A stretch of DNA of 64,000 nt, from contig NZ_JACIAH010000018.1 of assembly GCF_014194695.1 (NCBI RefSeq), forward strand, positions 1-64,000. Reading direction: 5' to 3'. The translations under genes were made by a program, and so were the position numbers. Of this stretch, positions 1 through 8,479 are shown piece by piece (positions within the stretch are counted from its first letter, which is position 1; each line of letters begins with the position of its first letter). A model generated the notes under the pieces. The model searched no databases and was not told the origin of the DNA. It saw only the letters and a list, made by a program, of their open reading frames with translations. The DNA comes from Rhizobium sp. BK399. GTDB lineage: Bacteria > Pseudomonadota > Alphaproteobacteria > Rhizobiales > Rhizobiaceae.

Positions 1-116
1 AGTTTATCTTCTTCCGCCCATATCGCGACCGTTTTTATCCCGAGCTCGTTGGCCGCGCGAAACACGCGGATGGCAATTTCCGAACGGTTGGCAACGAGTA
101 TCTTGGAAATGGGCAT
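1..116 (-). CDS. pyc: Pyruvate carboxylase, N-terminal fragment cut by the window edge
   Basis: Only the first 38 or so codons are in the window, read leftwards from an ATG at 116. They begin MPISKILVANRSEIAIRVF and go on with an RAANELGIKTVA stretch, the start of a biotin-carboxylase ATP-grasp domain. This particular start is the one I associate with rhizobial pyruvate carboxylase, which carboxylates pyruvate to oxaloacetate with biotin and ATP. A strong ribosome site (AAGGAGG) lies 8 bases before the ATG. The other biotin carboxylases (acetyl- or propionyl-CoA carboxylase subunits) start similarly, so the exact enzyme is inferred; the rest of the gene lies outside the window. A 229-base space separates it from the upstream operon. 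Confidence 0.8.
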   Translation of the reverse strand, partial: MPISKILVANRSEIAIRVFRAANELGIKTVAIWAEEDK

Positions 117-345
117 GTGCCATCCTCCTTAAATTACAGACTGACCGGTGAGTGGTTTCGAATTCCGCAGAGAGCCATTCGGCGGCGTTCCACTTCCGCG
201 CGTCTCGCCGCCTGCTTGATCGTTTTCGGAATTGGGATCGCGGCAGCATTTTTTCTTGAATTTATCCTGCTTCCAAGTATGCGCAGGGTAGCCGCAATCC
301 TTTGGAGCGTCGCGACTTGGCCGCGCTCCGGCGCCGTGAATGACC

Positions 346-1482
346 TCAATCGTACAACAAGCTCTTACCAACCTCGGTAATGTCACGCTTGCCACATAGC
401 GCGAGCGTCGTATCCAGTTCCTTGCGGAGGATATCCAGGGTGAGCTTCACGCCATCCTTTCCGCCGGCGCCCAGGCCGTAAAGAAACGGTCGCCCGATAA
501 ATGTGCCCTTGGCACCCAGGCAAAGCGCCTTCAGTACATCCTGTCCTGACCGGATGCCGCCATCGAAATGAACCTCGACCCGATCGCCTACCGCCTCGAC
601 AACCCTGGGCAGGACAGAGATGGAGGAAGGCGCACCATCAAGTTGGCGGCCGCCGTGGTTGGAAACAACAATGGCATCGGCTCCGGCCTCGGCGGCCATC
701 CTGGCGTCGTCCGGGTCGAGAATTCCCTTCAGGATGAGCTTGCCGCCCCAGCGCTCCTTGATCCAGGCGACATCCTTCCACGACAGGCGCGGATCGAACT
801 GCTCGGCCGTCCATACCGCCAGCGATGACAGATCTGTTACGCCTTTGGCGTGGCAAGCGATATTGCGAAAAGTCCTGCGCCGCGTGCCCATCATCCCGAC
901 GAGCCAACGAGGGCGGGTCGCAACCTGCCAGACGTGCTTCGGCGTGAACTTTGGTGGGGTCGAAAGACCGTTCCGCAAATCCTTGTGACGCTGCCCGAGG
1001 ATCTGCAGGTCGAGCGTGAGTACCAAGGCCGAGCAGCCGGCATCCTTGGCACGATCGATCAGAGACGCAACGAAGTCACGGTCGCGCATGACGTAGAGCT
1101 GGAACCAGAATGGCTTCTTCGTCGCCGCGGCGACGTCCTCGATCGAACAAATGCTCATCGTGGACAGCGTAAAGGGAACGCCGAATTCTTCGGCCGCTTG
1201 CGCGGCGAGTATCTCGCCGTCAGCATGTTGCATTCCCGTCAGCCCGGTCGGGGCAAGAGCTATCGGCATCGACACCTTCTCGCCGATCATCGTACTTTCG
1301 AGTGATCGGTTCGTCATGTCGACCAGCACGCGTTGGCGCAGCTTTATCTTGGCGAAATCCTCTTCGTTGGCGCGATAGGTGGCCTCTGTCCAAGAACCGG
1401 AATCGGCATAGTCGAAGAACATTTTCGGGACACGGCGCCGCGCCTGTCGCTTGAGATCATCAATGGTCAGCAACGTGCTCAC
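346..1482 (-). CDS. lldD: FMN-dependent alpha-hydroxy-acid dehydrogenase (L-lactate dehydrogenase type)
   Basis: About 378 residues, the usual length for the L-lactate dehydrogenase/glycolate oxidase family, which oxidises an L-2-hydroxy acid to the 2-keto acid at FMN. Visible signatures are the N-terminal DLKRQARRRVPKMFFDY segment, the FMN-site APTGLTGM, the FQLY strand, and the active-site block SNHGGRQLDGAPSS, whose His is the catalytic base and Arg binds substrate carboxylate. FDGGIRSGQDVLKAL and GRPFLYGL complete the barrel. I chose the GTG at 1482 because GGAGAG sits 8 bases upstream and the family N-terminus begins xSTLLTIDD; an ATG ten codons upstream (1512) is possible. It is the last gene of a minus-strand operon behind an amidase and an ABC importer, so the substrate may be a hydroxy acid released from an amide rather than lactate itself. 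Confidence 0.85.
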   Translation of the reverse strand: MSTLLTIDDLKRQARRRVPKMFFDYADSGSWTEATYRANEEDFAKIKLRQRVLVDMTNRSLESTMIGEKVSMPIALAPTGLTGMQHADGEILAAQAAEEFGVPFTLSTMSICSIEDVAAATKKPFWFQLYVMRDRDFVASLIDRAKDAGCSALVLTLDLQILGQRHKDLRNGLSTPPKFTPKHVWQVATRPRWLVGMMGTRRRTFRNIACHAKGVTDLSSLAVWTAEQFDPRLSWKDVAWIKERWGGKLILKGILDPDDARMAAEAGADAIVVSNHGGRQLDGAPSSISVLPRVVEAVGDRVEVHFDGGIRSGQDVLKALCLGAKGTFIGRPFLYGLGAGGKDGVKLTLDILRKELDTTLALCGKRDITEVGKSLLYD

Positions 1483-1584
1483 TACTTTTACTCTCCGCAA
1501 TCTCGTTTGCATGCTCTACCGGGCGGGGGCGACGAGAGCTTTCCTCGCAGTCCCCGACGCCACGGTCTCACCTCTGAAGTCAAC

Positions 1585-2550
1585 TCAGAGGCATTCTTTC
1601 GGGAATTCTACACCGCACGTGAAGAACCCGGTGGTGCACTGGTACACGTTGATCCTGACAAGCGAATTCGCCGTCATATGAAGATAGGCCTCTCGTTTGC
1701 TCATGTTGTAGTCTTCGACCAGCCACTTGATCATGTTGATGAAGCAGTGCGAGAGCGCCCGATCCGGGTTGCCGGCATTGCGAGCCGAGTCGACCTGCAC
1801 CAGCGAATTCGGTTTCTCGATCCGCATCACGCCGGGAACTTGCTTGCCCTTGATGACACTCACTGATGCGGTGACGTCTGCCGCCGTCTCGTTGGCAATG
1901 CCGGTAAGCTCGGAGTCTCCCTGCGAGGCGTGAACGTCCCCCAGAAATAGCAGCCCGCCGGAATGAGACGCATTCAAATGGATCTTGTGACCGGCGCGGA
2001 CGTCTCGGACATCGAGGTTGCCGCCCCAGGGTCCTTGCGAGGTTACGGTGTTCTCCGAACCGCGTTCCGGCGCGGTGACGATGACGCCGAGGAACGGCGC
2101 AAGCGGCCACCGGACCTCCCTGCCCACATTCATGACGGCATAGCCGTCGTCCAGGGTGCCGGATGCACCCGGCACATGCTTGATCACGGTCGAGAAGTTT
2201 TCATCAATATCGGCGAAATAGGACAGGCCAGCAAGCTGCCCGAAACCGGCGATCGTGCCGGTCCATCCCCAGTCCCGGACCGCAATTTTCTCGATATCGA
2301 CGACCATGGTGTCGCCTGGCTCGACGCCATTGACGAAGACTGGGCCACCGACAGGGTTGGCGCGGAAGACCTGCAACGCCTTCACGCTCTTGGCACTGGG
2401 GTTGACACGGGCCTCCGGCGTGCCGAGCTCATCCCAAAAATTGTCGATCGTCTGGATCGTAAATTTTTCACCCTGATCGACGACCAGTCCCGGCTCGATG
2501 TGTGCGCCGAACTCGGTGATGGTCGCTTTCTCGCGCGGAAATGTTTTCAT
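1585..2550 (-). CDS. fmdA: Acetamidase/formamidase family amidase
   Basis: A 321-residue member of the FmdA/AmdA family, zinc-dependent enzymes that hydrolyse short aliphatic amides such as formamide or acetamide to the acid and ammonia. Family features seen are NPVGGPVFVNGVEPGDTMVV near residues 65-85, the APFLGVIVTAP block, GPWGGNLDVRDV, and the metal-site loop GDVHASQGDSE near residue 210. Its length is at the short end for formamidases (about 310-410). It lies between the importer genes and the hydroxy-acid dehydrogenase on the same strand. The gap to the permease is 46 bases, so they are probably cotranscribed. The family assignment is firm; the exact amide is not shown by the sequence. 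It may be a hydroxy-amide, because the next gene oxidises hydroxy acids. Confidence 0.85.
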   Translation of the reverse strand: MKTFPREKATITEFGAHIEPGLVVDQGEKFTIQTIDNFWDELGTPEARVNPSAKSVKALQVFRANPVGGPVFVNGVEPGDTMVVDIEKIAVRDWGWTGTIAGFGQLAGLSYFADIDENFSTVIKHVPGASGTLDDGYAVMNVGREVRWPLAPFLGVIVTAPERGSENTVTSQGPWGGNLDVRDVRAGHKIHLNASHSGGLLFLGDVHASQGDSELTGIANETAADVTASVSVIKGKQVPGVMRIEKPNSLVQVDSARNAGNPDRALSHCFINMIKWLVEDYNMSKREAYLHMTANSLVRINVYQCTTGFFTCGVEFPKECL

Positions 2551-2596
2551 CTATTTCTCTCCCCTTTCAGAAGGTTGTGACTGGTTATACACCCGA

Positions 2597-3595
2597 TCAA
2601 TTCTTGACCGGAACAACTACGGGCGCCGGGTTCTTCTTCCAGTCCCACTGGTTCTTCAGGAAACGTCGCACGGTATCATCGAAGGCAACGGCTATAATCA
2701 GCGTGAGCCCGATCAGTATCTGCTGGAGAAACTGCGATGTCCCCATGAATACCAGTCCGTTGCGCAGCACCCCGACAAAGAACAGGCCGGCCAGCACGCC
2801 GCTGATGCGCCCGACGCCGCCCGTGAAGGCCACCCCACCGAGCAAGACAACCGTCAGAGCGTTGATCTCCATTCCCTGTCCGGTAATCGGAGTTGCCGCC
2901 GCCAGCTTTGACGCCAGCACCAGGCCCGCCAGGGACGCCGCGACGCCGACCTGAACAAACATCAGAAACTGCACCCGTTCGACTGGAATGCCCATCAGGA
3001 AGGCGGCGCGATTACTCCCGCCGACCGCCCGAAGCTTGCGGCCATAGGGCAGCAGTCCGAGCATCACGAAGCCGTAAACGATGGCCAGCATCAGAATAAG
3101 GATGTCGAGCGAGATGCCGGCCACTCGAATGACGCCGAGATTGGTAAAGGCCGCAGGCAAGCCGGCAACGGTCCGTCCACCGGTGAGATGAAGGGCAAGG
3201 CCACCCCATACCGACAGCGCGCCAAGCGTGATGACAATCGAGTTGAACTTGAAATAGCTGACCAGCAGGCCATTCACTATGCCGGCAACAACGCCGACGG
3301 AAAGCCCGCTGACGATGCCGAGCAATGGCGACCCGGTATGGATCATGACGAGAGCGCCGACGACTCCCGAGAGGCTTGCGACCGAGCCGACGGAGAGATC
3401 GACACCGCCGGCGATCACCAGGAGCGCAAGCGGGATGGCGACAACACCGAGGGCGGACAGAGCCTCGCCGATATTGCGCAAGTTGCCGAACGAAAGGAAG
3501 TTTTGGTTCCAGTAATAGAACAGCAGAAACAGGCAGAGGCAGCCCGCCCACGTTCCATTGCGCGCAACGATGTAAGTCATAGCTTTCGTATTCAC
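2597..3595 (-). CDS. ABC importer permease, ribose/RbsC type
   Basis: 332 residues, almost entirely hydrophobic with roughly eight to ten membrane segments, matching the RbsC/AraH family of permeases for small polar compounds. The segment AIPLALLVIAGGVDLSVGSV is the family hallmark (the VDLSVG motif), followed by GLLVSYFKFNSIVITLGAL. A GTG at 3595 is taken as the start because AAGGAG lies 6 bases before it and it follows the end of the ATPase gene by 10 bases; a longer reading to 3682 would overlap that gene. It forms the membrane channel of the importer with the ATPase and binding protein upstream. Substrate is unknown: ribose-type systems import sugars, polyols, autoinducer-2 and other small polar molecules. 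Confidence 0.87.
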   Translation of the reverse strand: MNTKAMTYIVARNGTWAGCLCLFLLFYYWNQNFLSFGNLRNIGEALSALGVVAIPLALLVIAGGVDLSVGSVASLSGVVGALVMIHTGSPLLGIVSGLSVGVVAGIVNGLLVSYFKFNSIVITLGALSVWGGLALHLTGGRTVAGLPAAFTNLGVIRVAGISLDILILMLAIVYGFVMLGLLPYGRKLRAVGGSNRAAFLMGIPVERVQFLMFVQVGVAASLAGLVLASKLAAATPITGQGMEINALTVVLLGGVAFTGGVGRISGVLAGLFFVGVLRNGLVFMGTSQFLQQILIGLTLIIAVAFDDTVRRFLKNQWDWKKNPAPVVVPVKN

Positions 3596-3605
3596 TTCGA
3601 TCTCC

Positions 3606-5081
3606 TTAATGGGTCGACACGATCTCGACGAGTGACCTGAGAAGACGTTCTGACCAGTCCGGCCCAGGAAGCGTCTCGACACATTCGCTACCGTGAAGTG
3701 TCAGGGCGCGGTCGCATAAGAGCTCGATCTCATCCGCCTCCGTCGACGCAACGAGGACCGTCACCCCGGCTGCGGACAATTCCCTGAGCGCCGCCGCAAT
3801 ATCCGCGCGAGCGCCGACATCGACCCCCTGGGTCGGCTGGGCCAATAGAAGCAGTTGCGGGTTCTCGCCAAACAGCCAGCGACCGAGGAAGATCTTCTGT
3901 CGATTGCCACCGCTCAACGCGGTTACCGGAGCATCGATATGCCCACCTCTGAGATTCAACACTCTTTCGGCGCGCCTGTAAGTCTCCTCCGCGAGCGAGC
4001 GTGAATAGGTGGCAAACCGCGTGTAATGATGAATCCAAGGCAGAACCAGATTGTCGAGCGCGGACATCTCCGAGACAAGGCCGTCTCGTTCCCGGTTGGC
4101 GCCGACGTAATAGATGCCCTGTGAAATCGCTTCGTGGGGACTGCGGCAATGCATCCTCCGATCGCCGTGCGTGATCTGCGCGTTCTCATCGGCAATCCCG
4201 TACAGCGCGTCGAGCAGGCGGAACTGGGGGCCGGCGGCCATGCCAAACAGGCCGAGGATTTCTCCCTTGTGAACCGGAATATTCCACTCACCGAATTCTA
4301 TCCCGAGAGAGTGCTTTCCCTTCGTTGATGGCGACCGCGCGGCGGTGGGAGCTGCCGAAGTCTCCAATCCGGGCGCGAGCGCCGAGGACAAATCGGCGAC
4401 ATTAAAGCGATCGGCCCTCTCGTTCATCACGACGCGACCACCACGAAGCACGACGAGCCGGGTGCAGACCGAGAGAATGTCGCGCAGCCGATGCGAGACG
4501 TACACTATGCCGCGGCCTTCGGCGGCGAGGCGCCGCAACAGATCGTGCAGTTGATCGGCCTCGTGCTGCCCGAGGGCGCCCGTTGGCTCATCCAGGAACA
4601 GGACCTTCAACTCTGTCGAGAGGGCCCGAGCCAGATCGACAATCTGGCGCTCGCCGAATTCCAACGTGTGCACGGGGCGCTCGACGTCCAGTTCCGCGCC
4701 CAAGAGCGCCAGCGCATTGCGGGCGACCTCGCCGCGGGCGGTCGGCGACAGCCGCTCCTCGGGCCGGCAGAGTGTAATATTGTCGGCGATGGACAATTCA
4801 TCGATCAAGGCCGGAAACTGATGGATCACCTTGATCCCGGCTTGTTCGACGGTTCTGGGATTTCCCGCCAACTCGAGCGGCTTGCCGTCAATTTTCATCG
4901 TGCCGTTCTGCGGGCGTACGGCGCCGGTCGCTACGTTTACGAGGGTCGACTTTCCCGCGCCGTTGTGGCCGAGCAGGCCAATAATTTCACCGGCGCGAAC
5001 TTCGAACGACTCGTCATGCAGGGCAGTCAGCCCGCCAAATTGGACATGCACGTCGTGGAGTTCAAAAATGGTATTTGCCAC
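3606..5081 (-). CDS. ABC importer ATPase with two nucleotide-binding domains, RbsA type
   Basis: 491 residues with two ABC cassettes in tandem, as in ribose and xylose importer ATPases (about 500). The first cassette has Walker A GHNGAGKST, a family-type signature LEFGERQIVDLARAL and Walker B VLFLDEPTGALG. The second keeps LSGGNRQKIFLGRWLF, but its Walker A position reads GLFGMAAGPQFRLL, without the GxGxxGR(T/S) found in most relatives, and its Walker B is LLLLAQPTQG. Only the first site therefore looks able to hydrolyse ATP. The start is a GTG at 5081 with AGGGGTG 5 bases upstream; this begins at the conserved ANTIFELHDVHVQFGGL. The open frame extends further up to 5213, but that would add non-homologous sequence. 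Confidence 0.87.
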   Translation of the reverse strand: MANTIFELHDVHVQFGGLTALHDESFEVRAGEIIGLLGHNGAGKSTLVNVATGAVRPQNGTMKIDGKPLELAGNPRTVEQAGIKVIHQFPALIDELSIADNITLCRPEERLSPTARGEVARNALALLGAELDVERPVHTLEFGERQIVDLARALSTELKVLFLDEPTGALGQHEADQLHDLLRRLAAEGRGIVYVSHRLRDILSVCTRLVVLRGGRVVMNERADRFNVADLSSALAPGLETSAAPTAARSPSTKGKHSLGIEFGEWNIPVHKGEILGLFGMAAGPQFRLLDALYGIADENAQITHGDRRMHCRSPHEAISQGIYYVGANRERDGLVSEMSALDNLVLPWIHHYTRFATYSRSLAEETYRRAERVLNLRGGHIDAPVTALSGGNRQKIFLGRWLFGENPQLLLLAQPTQGVDVGARADIAAALRELSAAGVTVLVASTEADEIELLCDRALTLHGSECVETLPGPDWSERLLRSLVEIVSTH

Positions 5082-5224
5082 TGGGTCACCCCTAGCAGTT
5101 GGAGGGAAAGCGCACGCGCCTTCGATCGTGAACGCATCTCGATGATCGTTCAGGTTCGGTAGGTCAGGCGCGAGCACTTTGGGCGATACGGAAGGCCGGC
5201 ACCACCGGTGCACCAGGCCTTGAT

Positions 5225-6169
5225 TTACCGATTTCCAACGTAGAAGCTGTCGGCGGTTTCGGGCGTCACCAGGTCAGGCCTTACATACTGGTTCTTAAGT
5301 GGCTGGCCGCGAGCTCCAGCCAGGAGAAGCTCGGTATTCACCTTCGCCAGCGTCGAACTGCGGAACGCAAACGCCATCCGATAGATGCTGCCTGGGCTCT
5401 TGATCATATCGAGATCCTCATTGGTCACATCCATGGCGGCCATGAATATCTTGGGATCATTGGCGGCAATGCCGCTATCCACGAGAGCCTTGTAAGCACC
5501 CTTCAGGTTCTCGTTCGAGTACGAAAGCCAGACGGTCGTGTCCGGGTGTGCCGTCAACTGCTGGCGGGCGGCGTTGTAGCCCTCTTCCCGGCTGATCGAT
5601 GCCAGCTTGAATATCTGGGCATTCAGCAGGCTTTCGCTGATCTGCTTCTCAATGCCCTCCACCCGCTGCCGCGTCAGATCGTTCTGCTCATCGCTGAGGA
5701 GGCCGATCGTTACCGGCTCGCTGCCGTGATTTTTCTTGATCCATTCCACCGCATACTTGGCGATGTCGCGCCCGTCCTGCTCGGGCATCGTCAGCATTGC
5801 CGCGGAGACGCCCTCCCAAGAGGCCGCATAGCCTATGACAGGGATGCCGGCTTCTTCGGCCTGTCGAGTGACCGGGACCAACGCATCCGAGTTGATGGGC
5901 CAGCCCATGATTGCCTTGACCTCGCCCTGCGCTATCCATGCGCGCCAGTCCTGAACCTGCTGCTCGACCCGGAACTGCGGATCGTGCGTGATCAGCCGAT
6001 ATCCCTCGGCTGCGAGGGCCGGTTTCATCTGCACGATAATGTCGTTCCACAATTCAATTGTCGAACCTCCAAAGCTCATCGCGACGGCCTTTTCCTGGGC
6101 TACCGCGCTACTCAAGCTGCAAAGACCACCGATGAGTGCTGCTGCAACTGGCATCAAAATTCGTTTCAT
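5225..6169 (-). CDS. Periplasmic substrate-binding protein, sugar-type ABC importer
   Basis: 314 residues with a Sec signal peptide (MKRILMPVAAALIGGLCSL, cleavage probably after SSAVA) and the two-lobed periplasmic-binding fold of the ribose-binding family: KAVAMSFGGSTIELWNDII, GEVKAIMGWPINSDALVPV and VTIGLLSDEQNDLTRQRVEGIEKQI. It would capture the substrate and deliver it to the permease and ATPase encoded just downstream. The ATG at 6169 has GGGAGG upstream; a longer frame to 6211 lacks signal-peptide character. It is the first gene of the minus-strand operon and faces the GntR regulator at 6310, with a palindrome between. The substrate cannot be read from the sequence. Confidence 0.87.
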   Translation of the reverse strand: MKRILMPVAAALIGGLCSLSSAVAQEKAVAMSFGGSTIELWNDIIVQMKPALAAEGYRLITHDPQFRVEQQVQDWRAWIAQGEVKAIMGWPINSDALVPVTRQAEEAGIPVIGYAASWEGVSAAMLTMPEQDGRDIAKYAVEWIKKNHGSEPVTIGLLSDEQNDLTRQRVEGIEKQISESLLNAQIFKLASISREEGYNAARQQLTAHPDTTVWLSYSNENLKGAYKALVDSGIAANDPKIFMAAMDVTNEDLDMIKSPGSIYRMAFAFRSSTLAKVNTELLLAGARGQPLKNQYVRPDLVTPETADSFYVGNR

Positions 6170-6212
6170 CCTGCGCCTCCCTACGCCAAGTGGATTTGCC
6201 CGAACTAACACT

Positions 6213-6235
6213 ATTGGTTCTTTTTGTAAACCAAT
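6213..6235. promoter_or_regulatory. Palindrome between importer operon and GntR gene, likely operator
   Basis: ATTGGTT and AACCAAT form a perfect 7-base inverted repeat around a 9-base AT-rich spacer, midway between the divergent binding-protein gene (start 6169) and the GntR/FadR gene (start 6310). FadR-subfamily regulators usually bind TnGTnnnACnA-like palindromes, and TTGGT...ACCAA is reminiscent of lactate-regulator sites, although the spacer is longer here. This is an inferred operator for the adjacent regulator, acting on both promoters. Confidence 0.5.
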
Positions 6236-6309
6236 TTTTGCTTACGCATCGATAAGGCGATTGCGTTACTATAGCGACAGACGCGACCGACAGGGCGCCA
6301 TGCAACACA

Positions 6310-7173
6310 ATGGAGCAGCCGCCATTGAGTAAGTCTGATGATGAAATGACGTACAAAAAAGAACAGTCTGATACTGCCAAAAGATCCCCCGTATCAGCCA
6401 TTGAATATCCAAAGACGTCAGAGATCGTGCAGAAGCATATTGAACGACTTATTATTACCGGCGTCATGAGACCGGGGGAGAAGCTACCTCCGGAAAGAAT
6501 ATTGGCAGAGGATTTTGGCGTTTCGCGCAACATATTGCGGGATGCCCTTAAGGTTCTTGGCGCAAAGAACCTGATTCGCTCAACGCAAGGCGGCGGAAAC
6601 TACGTTAACGAGGTAATAGGTGCCGAAATGACTGACCCCCTGGCCTCCCTTCTCCGGGAAAACACGCAAGCCATGGATGATTTCATGGAGTTCAGGTGCG
6701 AATTTGAAAGCTCGGTAGCCCATTTGGCCGCAGCGCGCGCGACGCATCCGGATATTCGCGCTTTGAAGCTCATTTTTGAGCGGATGGAAGCGGCTCATCT
6801 GGCGAAAGACCAGAGCGAGGAGTCCTCACTGGACGCTGATTTTCACATGGCTCTCGCGGAAGCGTCGCATAACATCGTTATCACGCATATTTCGTATTCG
6901 CTGAAGGTCATCATGCAGCAGGAGCTGCTGCACACGCGCCTCGTGCTGTTTGACGAGAGCAATGGCGTCAGGGGCTCGACCGATCGACAGATGGTGCTGG
7001 AGCAGCATCGGGAAATCCTAAACGCCGTTTCAGCGCATGACTCCGACAGAGCAGCCACAGCCATGCGCAACCACATTCGCTTTATTCGCGAAAAGCTTCG
7101 CGAGATCGGGACATCGGCCGAGCGACACGAAATCGCAAGCGAGAGACTGGCGAGATGGACTTCTCGCGTGTGA
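6310..7173 (+). CDS. GntR family transcriptional regulator, FadR subfamily
   Basis: 287 residues. An N-terminal winged helix-turn-helix spans about residues 35-105 (IVQKHIERLIITGVMRPGEK, LPPERILAEDFGVSRNILRD, ALKVLGAKNLIRSTQGGGNYV). An all-helical FCD effector domain follows (FRCEFESSVAHLAAARAT, DADFHMALAEASHN, EQHREILNAVSAHDSDRAATAMRNH), with the acidic and His residues that bind metal and a carboxylate ligand in this subfamily. It stands divergent from the importer-amidase-dehydrogenase operon, so it probably represses that operon until a hydroxy or keto acid binds. LldR/PdhR-like members are the closest type by organisation. The ATG at 6310 has no clear ribosome site; an internal ATG at 6346 is an alternative start. 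Confidence 0.87.
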   Translation: MEQPPLSKSDDEMTYKKEQSDTAKRSPVSAIEYPKTSEIVQKHIERLIITGVMRPGEKLPPERILAEDFGVSRNILRDALKVLGAKNLIRSTQGGGNYVNEVIGAEMTDPLASLLRENTQAMDDFMEFRCEFESSVAHLAAARATHPDIRALKLIFERMEAAHLAKDQSEESSLDADFHMALAEASHNIVITHISYSLKVIMQQELLHTRLVLFDESNGVRGSTDRQMVLEQHREILNAVSAHDSDRAATAMRNHIRFIREKLREIGTSAERHEIASERLARWTSRV

Positions 7174-7391
7174 AGAGCGAACCTAGTCCCTTAGCACCTC
7201 GTCGCTGGAATCCAAGGCCGTCGTAAGAGGCATCTGTCGCCGTAGCCCTGGACCATATGCGCCCACGTGGGCGCGGAGCGAACATTCAAATCAGATCGAA
7301 TGTCACAAGTGAGCGGCCTCTTGCCTAGGCGTCTGGTCAGCAGCTCTGATTTGCACTACCAACAAGGCATCAAACACTTGCGCGGTGTGTC

Positions 7392-8312
7392 ATGGACCGT
7401 CTTGATGCAATGAGGGTGTTCCTTGCCGTGGTCGATGCGGGCAGCTTGTCGGCCGGCAGCAAGGTCCTCAACGCCCCGCTGCCAAGTGTGAGCCGCAAGG
7501 TTGCCGATCTTGAGCGGCTCCTTGGGGCAAGTCTCATCATCCGCACTAGCCGGAATGTGCAGCTCACCGATGCAGGGCGCGAGTACGCGGAAGCTGCCCG
7601 CAAGATCATCACGGATCTCGAGGAAGCCGAACGCCGCGCCTCTGGTGAGTATCAGGCGCCTCGCGGGACGTTGACGATCACGATGCCTATCGAATTCGGG
7701 TGCCGATATGTCCTTCCCATCGCCGTGAGCTTTATGGAGAAGTACCCCGAGGTATCATTGAATCTTCTGTCCCTCGACCGCACTATTCACCTCACCGCGG
7801 AAGGCGTGGATGTCGCGATACGGCTTGGTGATCTCGCTGACAGTTCCCTCTACGCAGTAAAGGCGGGTGAATTTCGTGTGCTGACTTGCGCCAGCCCAGC
7901 CTACCTTGAGCGTTATGGGATTCCCGCGCATCCCAGTGAGCTTACGCGGCATGATGGAATTATCTTTGATAAACAGACGTTCTTTTGGACATTCAACGTC
8001 GACGGCAAGCCTGTAGAAGCCATTCCGCGCAACCGACTCCAGGTCAACACAGCAGCCAACTGTGTCGCCGCAGCGCTAAGAGGCGCTGGTATCGCACGTC
8101 TATTCGACTACCAAGTGCCAGACGAACTGTCCTCTGGCACTCTCGTGCCGATCCTCAAGGAGTTCGGCGGCGATCCATATCCGATCCACATCGTCTACCC
8201 CCGCCAGGGACTTCTTGCCCTAAAGGTGCGTACGTTCATTGATTGGGCCTTGCCGCGGCTGAGAGCGAACACCAAAACCTACAATAGCGACCTTGGCACG
8301 CCATCTAAGTAG
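7392..8312 (+). CDS. LysR family transcriptional regulator
   Basis: 306 residues, standard LysR length. The N-terminal helix-turn-helix (MDRLDAMRVFLAVVDAGSL, GSKVLNAPLPSVSRKVADLE, LGASLIIRTSRNVQLTDAGR) is of the type found in the CrgA/PA-family regulators, with a C-terminal periplasmic-binding-like effector domain. It is followed on the same strand, 167 bases later, by the SDR-like gene, and then by a VOC protein and an epoxide hydrolase; it may control these. No obvious ribosome site precedes the ATG. No divergent partner gene is adjacent, which is less usual for LysR regulators. Confidence 0.88.
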   Translation: MDRLDAMRVFLAVVDAGSLSAGSKVLNAPLPSVSRKVADLERLLGASLIIRTSRNVQLTDAGREYAEAARKIITDLEEAERRASGEYQAPRGTLTITMPIEFGCRYVLPIAVSFMEKYPEVSLNLLSLDRTIHLTAEGVDVAIRLGDLADSSLYAVKAGEFRVLTCASPAYLERYGIPAHPSELTRHDGIIFDKQTFFWTFNVDGKPVEAIPRNRLQVNTAANCVAAALRGAGIARLFDYQVPDELSSGTLVPILKEFGGDPYPIHIVYPRQGLLALKVRTFIDWALPRLRANTKTYNSDLGTPSK

Positions 8313-8479
8313 ATCAGCTCACGAGAGAACTTTGAATAGTGGTGGCTTAATGATGTCCGGCAAAAAGCCGGTCTCCGCGGTCAGGGGCACGCGGAAAAAT
8401 GTGAGAGGGAGCCTCTCGAATTCGGCAAGTCCCGCAGCCCGCGCGAACGACATACACCTGTTGCGAAAGGATAAACTCC

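Noticed and set aside
117..380. 87-codon plus-strand frame between pyc and lldD with a hydrophobic segment
   Set aside because: It overlaps the end of lldD, has no ribosome site, and the hydrophobic run is short and not conserved in any family I know.
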